Shown: positions 13,778-21,450, counted from the first letter of the stretch. The stretch: DNA of 23,633 nt from CAIRYW01 sp964555825 (GCA_964555825.1 CAZKTY010000008.1:1-23633), one strand, 5' to 3'. Numbers and translations are program-made. The notes: a model not told the origin generated them from the letters alone.

Positions 13778-16252
13778 ATGGCAGATAAAAAAGATAAAAA
13801 TAAACAAGAGACAGTTTTGGAGAACATTCCTCATAAGAATGTTGTTGTAACAAATTTAGTCTCAGAGATGAGAGAATCTTATATTGATTATGCGATGTCT
13901 GTTATCACAGATAGAGCACTTCCTGATGTCAGAGATGGCTTGAAACCTGTTCATCGAAGAATTATTTACACGATGTACGAGCTTGGTTTGAATCCAGGTG
14001 GAAAAACAAGAAAGTCTGCAAAGATCATTGGAGATGTGACTGGTAACTATCACCCACACGGAACAGTAGCGGCTTACGAAGCTTTGGTAAAACTTGCACA
14101 GGATTTTTCAATGCGTTATCCGTTGGTCATTGGTCAAGGAAACTTTGGTTCTGTTGATGGTGATCCTCCAGCTGCTGATAGATATACAGAAGCAAAGATG
14201 TCTAAAGTAGCTATGGAAATGATCCGTGATATTGAGAAACAGTCAGTGGATTGGAGACCAAACTATGAGAACACACGAAAAGAACCAGCGGTCCTTCCAA
14301 CTCTTGTTCCTAATCTTATTTTAAATGGAACACTTGGTATTGCTGTAGGTATGGCAACAAATATTCCTCCTCATAATCTTGGAGAAATTTCTGATGCAAC
14401 GACTTACTTGATAGATAACAAGGATGCAACTTCTGAAGATCTACTTCAATTTGTCAAAGGTCCAGATTTTCCAACAGGTGGAATGCTTTTTGGCAAAAAG
14501 GATCTAGTTCAGGCTTACACAACAGGTAGAGGAGGAGTGGTAGTTAGAGGTGAGGCTGAGATCATTGAAGACAAAACAGGTTCATCTATTGTTATCACTT
14601 CGCTTCCATATAGAGTTAACAAAGCTGAACTTATCATTGCTATTGCAGATATGGTTCGCGATAAAAAGATCGAAGGAATAAGAGATATTCGTGACGAATC
14701 TGCAAAGGATATTCGAATTGTGATCGAATTAAAAAAAGCTAGTCACCCTCAAGCTGTTCTGAATTTCCTTTACAAACACACCAGACTTGAAGAGCCTTTT
14801 CACTTTAACGTTGTTGCTCTTGTTGATGGTGTACCAAAAACCCTTTCACTTAAAACTATTCTCGAATGTTTTATTGCCCACAGAAAAGATGTCATTAAGA
14901 GACGAACAGAATTTGATCTAGCGAAAGCTTTAGATAGAGAACATATTCTTGCTGGACTAAAAAAAGCTCTCGATCATATTGATGAAATAATAAAACTGAT
15001 CAAAAAATCAAAGACAGTCGATGAGGCAAGAATTGGTTTGATCAAAACATTTAAATTCTCAGAGAGACAGGCAAACGCTATTCTTGAGATGAAACTTCAG
15101 AGGCTTGCTAGTCTTGAAAGACAAAAGATCGAGGATGAACTTGCAGCTGTTAGACTTCTGATAAATGATCTAGAGGATATTCTTGCAAATCCAAAAAGAA
15201 TTCCAGCTATCATTAAGGGTGAGATAAAAGATGTCAAAGAGAGATATGCAGATGAAAGAAGAACAAAGGTCTTCAGTCATGAAGCCAAGGCTCTTTCTAT
15301 GGAAGATCTAGTTCCAGATGATGAGAGTGTTTTGGTTTATACGGCTGGTGGATACATCAAGAGAACTCACCCAGATGAATATAGAAAACAAAAAAGAGGA
15401 GGAGTTGGGGTAATTGATCTTGATACAAAAGAAGAAGATTTTATTACTCATCTTGTTACGACAACAAATCACAGTGACCTTCTTTTCTTCACAGATATGG
15501 GTAAGGTCTATCAGATAAAGATGTATGAGATCCCTGAAGGAAAAAGGGCTACAAAAGGAAAATCAATAATGAACTTCCTTTCATTGTCTTCAGATGAAAA
15601 AGTAACATCTATACTTCCTATGCCAAAAGAGATCAAAAAAGGAAGTAATCTTTCAACAATGCTTGTTACAAAACAGGGTACTGGAAAGAGAGTTTCTGCT
15701 GAGAGTTTCAAGGATGTAAGAAGAAGTGGAATCATAGCTATAAGATTAGACTCGGGTGACGAATTGGTCTCAGCTACTTTTGTAGAAAAAGATGATGATG
15801 TTCTTGTTGTAGCCTCAGATGGTCAGTCAATAAGATTTAAAGAGGAAGATGTCAGAGAGATGGGAAGAAATGCAGCTGGAGTTCGTGTAATGAAATTAGA
15901 TAAAGGTGTTTCAGTCGTTGGAAGTGATGTGGTAAAAAGTGACGCAAAGGATGCAAAGATATTTGTTGTTTCTTCAAACGGTTTTGGAAAGAAGACAAGC
16001 ATAAAAGAGTACAAGACACAGGGACGCGGAGGGTCAGGAATGAAAACCGTAAAAGTCACAGAAAAAACAGGATCACTTATTTCAGCAAAAGTTATAACTG
16101 ATGATTTTGAGGAAGCAGTAGCTATCTCAAAGAAGAGTCAGGTGATCCGTTGCTCACTTGAAGAAATTCCAACATTAGGAAGAGATACTCAAGGAGTTCG
16201 CATAATGAGACTTCGTGAAGGTGATTCACTTGCTTCTGTGATCTGTTTGTAA
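13778..16252 (+). CDS. gyrA: DNA gyrase subunit A
   Basis: The 824-aa product is the DNA-breaking/rejoining subunit of gyrase. YIDYAMSVITDRALPDVRDG begins the winged-helix domain, and the catalytic tyrosine lies in ADRYTEAKM (Tyr136). The C-terminal beta-pinwheel carries a GyrA-box, QKRGGVG (538-544), which marks gyrase rather than topoisomerase IV. The quinolone-contact region reads HPHGTVAAYEA, where E. coli has HPHGDSAVYDT, so the Ser83 position is Val and Asp87 is Glu. gyrB is not in the window. No Shine-Dalgarno before the ATG. Confidence 0.98.
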   Translation: MADKKDKNKQETVLENIPHKNVVVTNLVSEMRESYIDYAMSVITDRALPDVRDGLKPVHRRIIYTMYELGLNPGGKTRKSAKIIGDVTGNYHPHGTVAAYEALVKLAQDFSMRYPLVIGQGNFGSVDGDPPAADRYTEAKMSKVAMEMIRDIEKQSVDWRPNYENTRKEPAVLPTLVPNLILNGTLGIAVGMATNIPPHNLGEISDATTYLIDNKDATSEDLLQFVKGPDFPTGGMLFGKKDLVQAYTTGRGGVVVRGEAEIIEDKTGSSIVITSLPYRVNKAELIIAIADMVRDKKIEGIRDIRDESAKDIRIVIELKKASHPQAVLNFLYKHTRLEEPFHFNVVALVDGVPKTLSLKTILECFIAHRKDVIKRRTEFDLAKALDREHILAGLKKALDHIDEIIKLIKKSKTVDEARIGLIKTFKFSERQANAILEMKLQRLASLERQKIEDELAAVRLLINDLEDILANPKRIPAIIKGEIKDVKERYADERRTKVFSHEAKALSMEDLVPDDESVLVYTAGGYIKRTHPDEYRKQKRGGVGVIDLDTKEEDFITHLVTTTNHSDLLFFTDMGKVYQIKMYEIPEGKRATKGKSIMNFLSLSSDEKVTSILPMPKEIKKGSNLSTMLVTKQGTGKRVSAESFKDVRRSGIIAIRLDSGDELVSATFVEKDDDVLVVASDGQSIRFKEEDVREMGRNAAGVRVMKLDKGVSVVGSDVVKSDAKDAKIFVVSSNGFGKKTSIKEYKTQGRGGSGMKTVKVTEKTGSLISAKVITDDFEEAVAISKKSQVIRCSLEEIPTLGRDTQGVRIMRLREGDSLASVICL

Positions 16253-16325
16253 ATTTATAGGTTTTCAAGTTAAAATATAGGAATAATTCGTAACTTTAGA
16301 CCAATAAAATCTTTAACCTAAAAAC

Positions 16326-16850
16326 TTGTTCTCAAATCCTCAAAAAAATTTAATTCAAACAGGAATATCAAAAGGAACCGTTGTTGCAGACCTTGGGTGT
16401 GGAGTTGGTTATTATTCTATCCTTGCTGGCTTAATGGTTGGAAAAGATGGGGTTGTCTATGCGATAGATATAAATAGAGATTTCATATCTAAAGTCTCGA
16501 AAGAAGCTAAAGAGGAAGGATTAAACAATATTCGTCCTATCTTTGGTGATATCGAAAAAAAAGGAGGTACAAATATAGCTTCTGATTCTGTTGATCTGGT
16601 GATAATGGCAAACGTTGCTTTTGTTTTAGAAGATAAAAAAGGAGCTATCTTAGAGGCAAAAAGGATCGCAAAGACAAAAGGAAGAATACTCTTTATAGAG
16701 TGGAGTGATTCCTTTGGTGGCATTGGACCACACAAAGATCATGTTTTGAGTGAAGCCGATGCAAAAAAACTTTTCGAAGATGATGGTTTGATTTTTGTGC
16801 AGAATATTGATGCAGGGGAGCATCACTACGGTCTTATCTATCGAAAATAA
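16326..16850 (+). CDS. SAM-dependent class I methyltransferase
   Basis: The 174-aa product has motif I VADLGCGVGYYS (GxGxG), the acidic end of strand 2 (AIDIN), a motif II-like SVDLVIMANVAF and post-motif strand GRILFIEWSD, fitting the Methyltransf_25/11 type. The substrate cannot be inferred. A stop lies three codons upstream in frame with no ATG between, so the TTG at 16326 is the only sensible start. It follows gyrA by 73 bp and may be read from the same transcript. Confidence 0.85.
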   Translation: MFSNPQKNLIQTGISKGTVVADLGCGVGYYSILAGLMVGKDGVVYAIDINRDFISKVSKEAKEEGLNNIRPIFGDIEKKGGTNIASDSVDLVIMANVAFVLEDKKGAILEAKRIAKTKGRILFIEWSDSFGGIGPHKDHVLSEADAKKLFEDDGLIFVQNIDAGEHHYGLIYRK

Positions 16851-16881
16851 TATTAGCTATATTTTCTGTTGTGTTTTAAAA

Positions 16882-16887
16882 TATAAT
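16882..16887 (+). promoter_or_regulatory. Possible -10 element for the solute-binding protein/pilin cluster
   Basis: TATAAT lies 19 nt before the ATG at 16907 and would leave a short AT-rich leader. An alternative pair, TTGTGT (16869) and TAAATA (16892) 17 bp apart, ends 9 nt before the ATG and would be leaderless. The choice is open. Confidence 0.35.
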
Positions 16888-16906
16888 GTAATAAATAATT
16901 TTTTTT

Positions 16907-18214
16907 ATGCAAAACACATCAACAGTTCAGTACGTTATCATTGGAATTTTTGTCGTGTTCATTGTTATTGGCATTGTCATTTTTGCAGGATTTACTGGGA
17001 ATAGTAATTCTGGTTCAGGAGGTTCTGTACAGGTCTCTGTTTGGGGGGTTATTCCTGAAAGTGCGATCAATAATGCTGTCGACAAAATAAATACGAAAGC
17101 AGCTGGCACAGTAAATATTTCTTATAAACAACATCCTCTTGCAACTTTTGACAATGATCTAGCAAATGCTATCGCTCAAGGAAGTGGTCCTGATCTAGTC
17201 ATCTTGCCAGAGAGTAATCTTCTAAAAGATAATAAGCTGTTCGTTACAATCCCATACACTGCTATTCCTCAGAGGACCTTTCAGGATACTTTTGCTTCTC
17301 CTGCAAGTATTTTTTTGACCAGCAAAGGCATAACTGCTTTGCCAATCATAATCGATCCTTTGGTCCTTTATTGGAATAAAGATATTTTCGCTACAGCTGG
17401 TGTTCCAACTCCTCCTTCTACTTGGAAGGATCTAACAGATCTTGTTCCTAAACTTTCAAATATCACGACAGGAAAGACGATACTCCAAAGTGCGATATCT
17501 TTTGGAGAGTATCAAAATGTAAAAAATGCAAAAGAGATACTTTTGACCCTTTTCTTTCAGGCAGGTAATCCTATCATTCAGTTACAAAATGATAATTTGA
17601 TCAATATAACATACAGTGGTGGAAGTGGAGATAATCAGGCAAATCTTGTTGAATCAGCTCTCAGTTTTTATACTCAATTTGCTAACCCATCATCTGTTGC
17701 TTACTCATGGAACAGATCTTTGTCTAATTCTGATGATATGTTCTTAAGAGGAAAATCTGCAACTTATGTTGGATATGCAAGTGAATATCCAACATTGTCA
17801 TCACAAAATCCAAATCTTAATTTTGATGTAAGTGTTATTCCGCAGGCATCTGGAACCACGAACTCTGTGACCTATGCAAAGGTCTATGGAGTTGCGATCG
17901 TGAATGCTTCAAAGAATCAGCAGTCAGCTTTGACAAATGCTGAAGCTTTGGTTTCGTCTGACTTTATGGGTTATTTTACAGATGAGACAGGTCTTCCTTC
18001 GGTCAGGATCAGTCAGCTTAGTGCACAAAATTCTAATTCAGCAGGAGAGATATTTAGAAGATCTATCTTGATCGGTAAGGATTGGTTGGACCCAGATCCA
18101 AATTCGACCAATAATTATTTTCAAGCTATGATTGAGTCTGTTGATAATGGATCATCAAATGTTTCGGACGCTGTTAGGACCTTTGATCTACAAATAAAAG
18201 AATTATTAAAATGA
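16907..18214 (+). CDS. Membrane-anchored extracellular solute-binding protein (family 1-like)
   Basis: The 435-aa product resembles sugar-type ABC solute-binding proteins: SVWGVIPESAINNAVDKIN (first lobe), the GSGPDLVIL strand, ALPIIIDPLVLYWNKDIFATAGV (typical for the family), PSTWKDLTDLV, and MFLRGKSATYVGYASEYP in the second lobe. It has no lipobox; a single N-terminal TM (about 9-29) anchors it instead. No permease or ATPase genes appear nearby. Its stop overlaps the next gene's start (ATGA), so it is translationally coupled to the first pilin-like gene. It may scavenge a ligand for, or be displayed with, the surface structure (inference). Confidence 0.85.
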   Translation: MQNTSTVQYVIIGIFVVFIVIGIVIFAGFTGNSNSGSGGSVQVSVWGVIPESAINNAVDKINTKAAGTVNISYKQHPLATFDNDLANAIAQGSGPDLVILPESNLLKDNKLFVTIPYTAIPQRTFQDTFASPASIFLTSKGITALPIIIDPLVLYWNKDIFATAGVPTPPSTWKDLTDLVPKLSNITTGKTILQSAISFGEYQNVKNAKEILLTLFFQAGNPIIQLQNDNLINITYSGGSGDNQANLVESALSFYTQFANPSSVAYSWNRSLSNSDDMFLRGKSATYVGYASEYPTLSSQNPNLNFDVSVIPQASGTTNSVTYAKVYGVAIVNASKNQQSALTNAEALVSSDFMGYFTDETGLPSVRISQLSAQNSNSAGEIFRRSILIGKDWLDPDPNSTNNYFQAMIESVDNGSSNVSDAVRTFDLQIKELLK

Positions 18215-18696
18215 TATCAGAAAAATTTAAAATATTATTTATATTTACTGCAGTATTGATCTTTTCGTTACCTGTCTTTTCTTTTGCTCAAACAGTACAA
18301 GAGGCGTCGCAAGCAAGTTTTTCTATTGTTGGAGGAACAGAGACAAACCCTAGTGGTTGTACTAGTGGAAAGGTAATCTCTGGCACGAACGAGAATGAAT
18401 GTGGGTGGAATGATCTTATAACTTTGGCAAAAAGAATAATGGTCTACTTGATATTTATCGGTACTACTCTGGCTGCAATTTCTGTTGCTTATGCAGGATT
18501 TATGTATGCAACTTCTGCTGGAAATAGTGGTAAAATTGAGAAAGCACATCATGTCTTTACTAGTGTGGCCATTGGGTTGATATTTTTATGGGGAGGATGG
18601 TTGCTAGTTGCAACAATTCTAAAGACCTTAGGTGTAAAAGATGCTTTTAGTTTAGTAAATACAGGGAATGTTCAGTCGGTAACTTCTACAAAATAA
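18211..18696 (+). CDS. VirB2/TrbC-like pilin-family protein (array member 1)
   Basis: The 161-aa product has a signal peptide (about 1-27, ending VFSFAQ), a 40-residue extracellular segment with two cysteines, then two TMs (about 74-96 and 110-133) around a short polar loop (SAGNSGKIEKAHH). AYAGFMYATSAG and the second TM with WGGWLLV match the VirB2/TrbC pattern of type IV secretion pilins. Members 1 and 2 form one subtype in the array, with the AxxGxxKIxxA loop. Coupled to the solute-binding protein by the ATGA overlap. Confidence 0.8.
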   Translation: MISEKFKILFIFTAVLIFSLPVFSFAQTVQEASQASFSIVGGTETNPSGCTSGKVISGTNENECGWNDLITLAKRIMVYLIFIGTTLAAISVAYAGFMYATSAGNSGKIEKAHHVFTSVAIGLIFLWGGWLLVATILKTLGVKDAFSLVNTGNVQSVTSTK

Positions 18697-18715
18697 TTTG
18701 TTAATAAAATATAAA

Positions 18716-19087
18716 ATGAAAAATTTTTTTTCGAGAACAAAAGACTCAGCGATATATGGTTATTTTAAATTTATTTTTAGTGGAGCCTTTCTTTTCAGTT
18801 CTTTTTTTGTGAAAGCTCAAACAGGTCTTACAAATCCTGTGAATGCAACAAGTATTCCAGATTTTTTGAAATCAATAATCTCTGCTGTAACAGAGATAGG
18901 GACAATAGTTGGGGCCCTTTCTATAATGTATGGAGGTTTTTTGTTTGCTACTGCACAAGGAGATGAGGAGAAAATAAGTACTGCAAAAAAGACCATTACA
19001 TGGGCACTTATTGGTACAGCTGTACTTATTGGAGCACAGGTTATAATTACTGTGGTAAGTAATACAGTTGGAGGTATTACAAGTTAA
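18716..19087 (+). CDS. VirB2/TrbC-like pilin-family protein (array member 2)
   Basis: From the ATG at 18716 the product is 123 aa (a TTG at 18698 would add six residues, with no support). After a long signal peptide ending FFVKAQ come TM1 (about 54-76, VGALSIMYGGFLFAT), loop AQGDEEKISTAKK and TM2 (ALIGTAVLIGAQVIITVV). The GGFxxATAxGxEEKIxxAKxTIxxA layout is typical of CPR proteins annotated 'pilin' or TrbC/VirB2. No cysteines. Confidence 0.82.
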   Translation: MKNFFSRTKDSAIYGYFKFIFSGAFLFSSFFVKAQTGLTNPVNATSIPDFLKSIISAVTEIGTIVGALSIMYGGFLFATAQGDEEKISTAKKTITWALIGTAVLIGAQVIITVVSNTVGGITS

Positions 19088-19118
19088 AATTAAAAACAAA
19101 TACAAGGTCTAGAAACAT

Positions 19119-19619
19119 ATGGAAATCATCAAAAAAAATAAAATATCAGTTGCATCTCTAATCTTTGTTTTTATTGCAATACTTTTCATCTCTTTGCCAG
19201 TCTCCTCATCTGCTCTTAGTCTTGATACAAATGTTAATAATGCTGAGATCAGTAATAGTCTTTCTGCTGGTAGTGATATTGGTACGACCGATACTAGCTA
19301 CTCTTCTAGTGGTTCATCTTGTAGTAAGCCAAAAGATATAGGAACTTTGTTTGATTTTGCTAGATGTATCATAAGTAGCAGTGTTATTCCTCTTATAATT
19401 GGTTTTGGGGTATTACTCTTTATGATCGGTATCGTTCGATATGTTGCGTCTGGTGATAATGAAGAACAAAGAGAGGCAAGCAGAAATACTATGATATATG
19501 GGATCATTACTATTTTTGTAATGGTCTCTGTTTGGGGATTTGTGAAGATACTTAGTACAACTTTTGGCTTTGATTATTCTATGCCTTCCTTACCTCCATC
19601 AGCTACAACAAATCCATAA
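19119..19619 (+). CDS. VirB2/TrbC-like pilin-family protein (array member 3)
   Basis: The 166-aa product has an N-terminal signal/TM (about 10-32), a Ser-rich extracellular spacer with two cysteines (SSCSKPKDIG and DFARC), TM1 (about 90-110), the loop VASGDNEEQREASRN, and TM2 ending FVMVSVWGFVKIL. It belongs to the second subtype in the array, with a shared core RYVASGDNEEQR...MIYGII..FVM.SVWG. The Cys pair probably forms a disulfide outside the membrane, and the acidic/basic loop should face the cytoplasm as in VirB2. Confidence 0.82.
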   Translation: MEIIKKNKISVASLIFVFIAILFISLPVSSSALSLDTNVNNAEISNSLSAGSDIGTTDTSYSSSGSSCSKPKDIGTLFDFARCIISSSVIPLIIGFGVLLFMIGIVRYVASGDNEEQREASRNTMIYGIITIFVMVSVWGFVKILSTTFGFDYSMPSLPPSATTNP

Positions 19620-19620
19620 G

Positions 19621-20010
19621 ATGAAAAAGAAAATACTTAGCATTTTATTGTTGGTTCCGTATTTATCTATAGCTTTGCCAGCTTTTGCTGCTTCAAGTAG
19701 CTGCGGGTCTTCTTCACCTCAGACTCTTCATGACTTTCTAACCTGTTTTGTTGCATACAATATTGAAAAATATATATCTGTTCTGATACTAGTTGCAGTC
19801 GTAATATTTCTTAGTGGTGTTGTAAAATTCGTAAGTGCGGGTGACAGTGAGGAAAAAAGACAATCTGGCAGACAAGTGATGGTCTTTGGAATTATAGTGC
19901 TTTTCGTGATGATAAGTGTCTGGGGAATTGTTGCTCTTATATATAATTCTTTCTTGTCAGGAACTGTCTCATTACCGACACAATTACCAGCTCTTATAAA
20001 CTCAAATTAA
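19621..20010 (+). CDS. VirB2/TrbC-like pilin-family protein (array member 4)
   Basis: The 129-aa product starts at the ATG right after the previous stop; an upstream in-frame ATG at 19564 lies within the preceding gene and is unlikely. It has a signal peptide (MKKKILSILLLVPYL, ending AFAAS), two cysteines (SSSCGSSS and FLTCFV), TM1 (about 46-64), loop VSAGDSEEKRQSGRQ and TM2 (MVFGIIVLFVMISVWGIVALI). Same subtype as members 3, 5 and 6. Confidence 0.85.
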   Translation: MKKKILSILLLVPYLSIALPAFAASSSCGSSSPQTLHDFLTCFVAYNIEKYISVLILVAVVIFLSGVVKFVSAGDSEEKRQSGRQVMVFGIIVLFVMISVWGIVALIYNSFLSGTVSLPTQLPALINSN

Positions 20011-20397
20011 ATGAACGCAAGAATGAAAAGAGTGATAGGGATATTTTTTATAGCTTTGCCTGCTTTGACTTTTGCAGTTACTGCACCTACAAGTTTTGCC
20101 GGTTTTGTGAACATTATTATTTGTTTGGCATTAGATTTTGTTCCAATAATAATATTAGTTGCTTTTCTTGAATTCATTAGAGGACTTATAAATTATATTT
20201 CTTCAGGAGATAATGAAGAAAAAAGAAGTGAGGGAATTAAATTTATGGTCTATGGGATGATAGGTTTTTTTGTGATGATATCCGTTTGGGGAGCTCTTAA
20301 AGTGTTCACATCGACATTCAGTGTTTCCTTTGGAATTCCTCAGTTCAAAAGTTCTGGCGCGTCTGTTGATACTAGTAGTTGCTCTAATATATACTAA
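20011..20397 (+). CDS. VirB2/TrbC-like pilin-family protein (array member 5)
   Basis: The 128-aa product begins directly after the previous stop. It has a signal peptide (ending PALTFAVTA), TM1 (about 32-55), loop ISSGDNEEKRSEGIK and TM2 (MVYGMIGFFVMISVWGALKVF). One cysteine lies in TM1 and one at the C-terminus (TSSCSNIY), a different placement from members 3 and 4. Last gene of the tight run before a 151-bp gap. Confidence 0.85.
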   Translation: MNARMKRVIGIFFIALPALTFAVTAPTSFAGFVNIIICLALDFVPIIILVAFLEFIRGLINYISSGDNEEKRSEGIKFMVYGMIGFFVMISVWGALKVFTSTFSVSFGIPQFKSSGASVDTSSCSNIY

Positions 20398-20420
20398 TTT
20401 TTTTTGTTTTCCACAATTTC

Positions 20421-20451
20421 TTGTCTTTTTGAGTTAGTTTTATGCTACAAT
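20421..20451 (+). promoter_or_regulatory. Promoter in front of pilin array member 6
   Basis: An extended -10, TGCTACAAT (TACAAT at 20446-20451), lies 19 bp after a possible -35 TTGTCT (20421-20426). It predicts a leader of about 90 nt before the ATG at 20549. Confidence 0.5.
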
Positions 20452-20499
20452 TTAATTAAATTGAAAGTTAAAAGGTCAATGAATTATTAAAAGTTTAAC

Positions 20500-20544
20500 G
20501 TCACGCAAATTCGACGATTGCGCGACATAATTTCGTAAAATTAT
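20500..20544 (+). promoter_or_regulatory. Structured 5' leader with two adjacent hairpins
   Basis: GTCACGCAA (20500-20508) pairs with TTGCGCGAC (20518-20526), 8 of 9 positions. Immediately after, ATAATTT (20527-20533) pairs perfectly with AAATTAT (20538-20544). The second hairpin ends 4 nt before the ATG of member 6. GC-containing stems stand out in this AT-rich region. Could control translation of members 6 and 7, or be a protein-binding site; no known riboswitch family recognised. Confidence 0.5.
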
Positions 20545-20548
20545 AAAA

Positions 20549-20893
20549 ATGAAAAAAGTATTAATTTCAGGTGTTGTAGTTCTAGGTCCTTTATTGGCAT
20601 TTGCACAAAATTTCACTAGTGTTCAGAGTGGGATCTCATCAATAAGAGATATCATCAATTCTTTGATCCCTCTTATTATTGGTATTGCAGTTTTGGTATT
20701 TCTTTGGGGATTGGTGCAGTATGTTACTGCTGGTGCTGATGAAGAAAAAAAGGCTGCTGCAAGAGGAATTATCATCTACGGTATCATCATAATCTTCGTT
20801 ATGACCGCTGTTTGGGGCTTCGTAAGGATCCTAAGTACAACTTTCTTCGGAGGAGTAGATACTTCTTCAAGAGTTCAAGGACCAACAATTTAA
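20549..20893 (+). CDS. VirB2/TrbC-like pilin-family protein (array member 6)
   Basis: The 114-aa product has a short signal peptide (MKKVLISGVVVLGPLLAFAQ), a short extracellular segment without cysteines, TM1 (about 37-58, PLIIGIAVLVFLWGLVQYV), loop TAGADEEKKAAARG and TM2 (IIIYGIIIIFVMTAVWGFVRIL). It is the most compact member and the only one behind a clear separate promoter and structured leader, so it may be the major subunit (inference). Confidence 0.87.
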   Translation: MKKVLISGVVVLGPLLAFAQNFTSVQSGISSIRDIINSLIPLIIGIAVLVFLWGLVQYVTAGADEEKKAAARGIIIYGIIIIFVMTAVWGFVRILSTTFFGGVDTSSRVQGPTI

Positions 20894-20914
20894 GTTTTCT
20901 TTCTAAACACGAAA

Positions 20915-21229
20915 ATGGATCAACTAGCAGCTTCCGCCACTATGGATAGTATCATTCTCAAGGCTAATGCTTTGATAGTGAACCCTATCATAATTCTAAT
21001 GTTCTCTTTTGCTTTGGTTGGTTTTCTATGGGGTGTGATGGGATACATCAACCATGCTGATGACCTTGAGGCAAGAGCGAAAGGAACTCAACATATGCTT
21101 TGGGGTCTAGTTGGGATGACTATCATGATCTCGACCTTTGCGATCATGAGACTCGTTCTTAGGACCTTTGGTTTGAATTCTGGAGATACACAAACAGCTG
21201 TTGAAAAAGTGATAGGAGGAGGAAATTAA
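20915..21229 (+). CDS. VirB2/TrbC-like pilin-family protein, divergent (array member 7)
   Basis: The 104-aa product has the same two-TM core, with TM1 (about 20-44, VNPIIILMFSFALVGFLWGVMGYI), loop NHADDLEARAKGTQH and TM2 (MLWGLVGMTIMISTFAIMRLVL), but lacks an N-terminal signal peptide, has no cysteines and replaces SGDNEEKR with HADDLEAR. It ends in a short Gly-rich tail. It lies 21 bp after member 6 and ends at a strong terminator. It may be an inner-membrane accessory rather than a processed subunit. Confidence 0.78.
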   Translation: MDQLAASATMDSIILKANALIVNPIIILMFSFALVGFLWGVMGYINHADDLEARAKGTQHMLWGLVGMTIMISTFAIMRLVLRTFGLNSGDTQTAVEKVIGGGN

Positions 21230-21244
21230 GAAAGATCTACATAT

Positions 21245-21279
21245 ACTAAAAAACCACCATTTACTGGTGGTTTTTTAGT
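21245..21279 (+). terminator. Strong intrinsic terminator after the pilin array
   Basis: A perfect 15-bp inverted repeat (21245-21259 with 21265-21279) has a GC core CCACCA/TGGTGG, a 5-nt loop and an internal A-run/T-run. It closes the solute-binding/pilin cluster. Confidence 0.92.
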
Positions 21280-21300
21280 TGTGGATAAAATATTAAAAGA

Positions 21301-21418
21301 ACTCTCTCCTTACGGGAGCTGTACACCTTTTGGATATTTTATTTCGCAAGCTCATAAAATAATCTCAAAAGGTTTTCGAGTCCCCACGAAAGCTCTCCTA
21401 GAGCTTTCTCCTCGCCCA
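21301..21418. ncRNA. Structured non-coding region, candidate small RNA
   Basis: No ORF fits here. Successive inverted repeats are present: CTCC/GGAG (21306-21318); ACCTTTTG..TATTTTAT pairing with ATAAAATA..CAAAAGGT (21325-21342 with 21354-21373, about 18 bp with two single-base bulges, 11-nt loop); and GAAAGCTCT/AGAGCTTTC (21388-21396 with 21400-21408, 3-nt loop). A terminator follows at 21422-21446. On the plus strand this has the form of a roughly 150-nt RNA ending in a terminator; strand is not certain because hairpins are symmetric. Not a family I recognise. Confidence 0.4.
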
Positions 21419-21421
21419 ACA

Positions 21422-21446
21422 AAAAAACACCCAAAGGGTGTTTTTT
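21422..21446. terminator. Intrinsic terminator downstream of tRNA-Leu, bidirectional
   Basis: AAAAAACACCC (21422-21432) pairs with GGGTGTTTTTT (21436-21446) around a 3-nt loop. It ends the tRNA-Lys/tRNA-Leu transcript on the minus strand 4 nt after the tRNA-Leu, and could end a plus-strand RNA from the structured region. Confidence 0.85.
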
Positions 21447-21450
21447 AGTG

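Noticed and set aside
19564..19620. Upstream ATG for pilin member 4
   Set aside because: It would lie inside the preceding gene and disrupt an obvious signal peptide that starts at 19621.
16907..21229. Complete conjugation or type IV secretion system
   Set aside because: Only pilin-like subunits are present; no ATPase, core complex, relaxase or coupling protein is in the window.
21245..21446. CRISPR-like repeat array in the hairpin-rich region
   Set aside because: The repeats are inverted, unequal and not evenly spaced; no direct repeats of constant length and no cas genes in the window.
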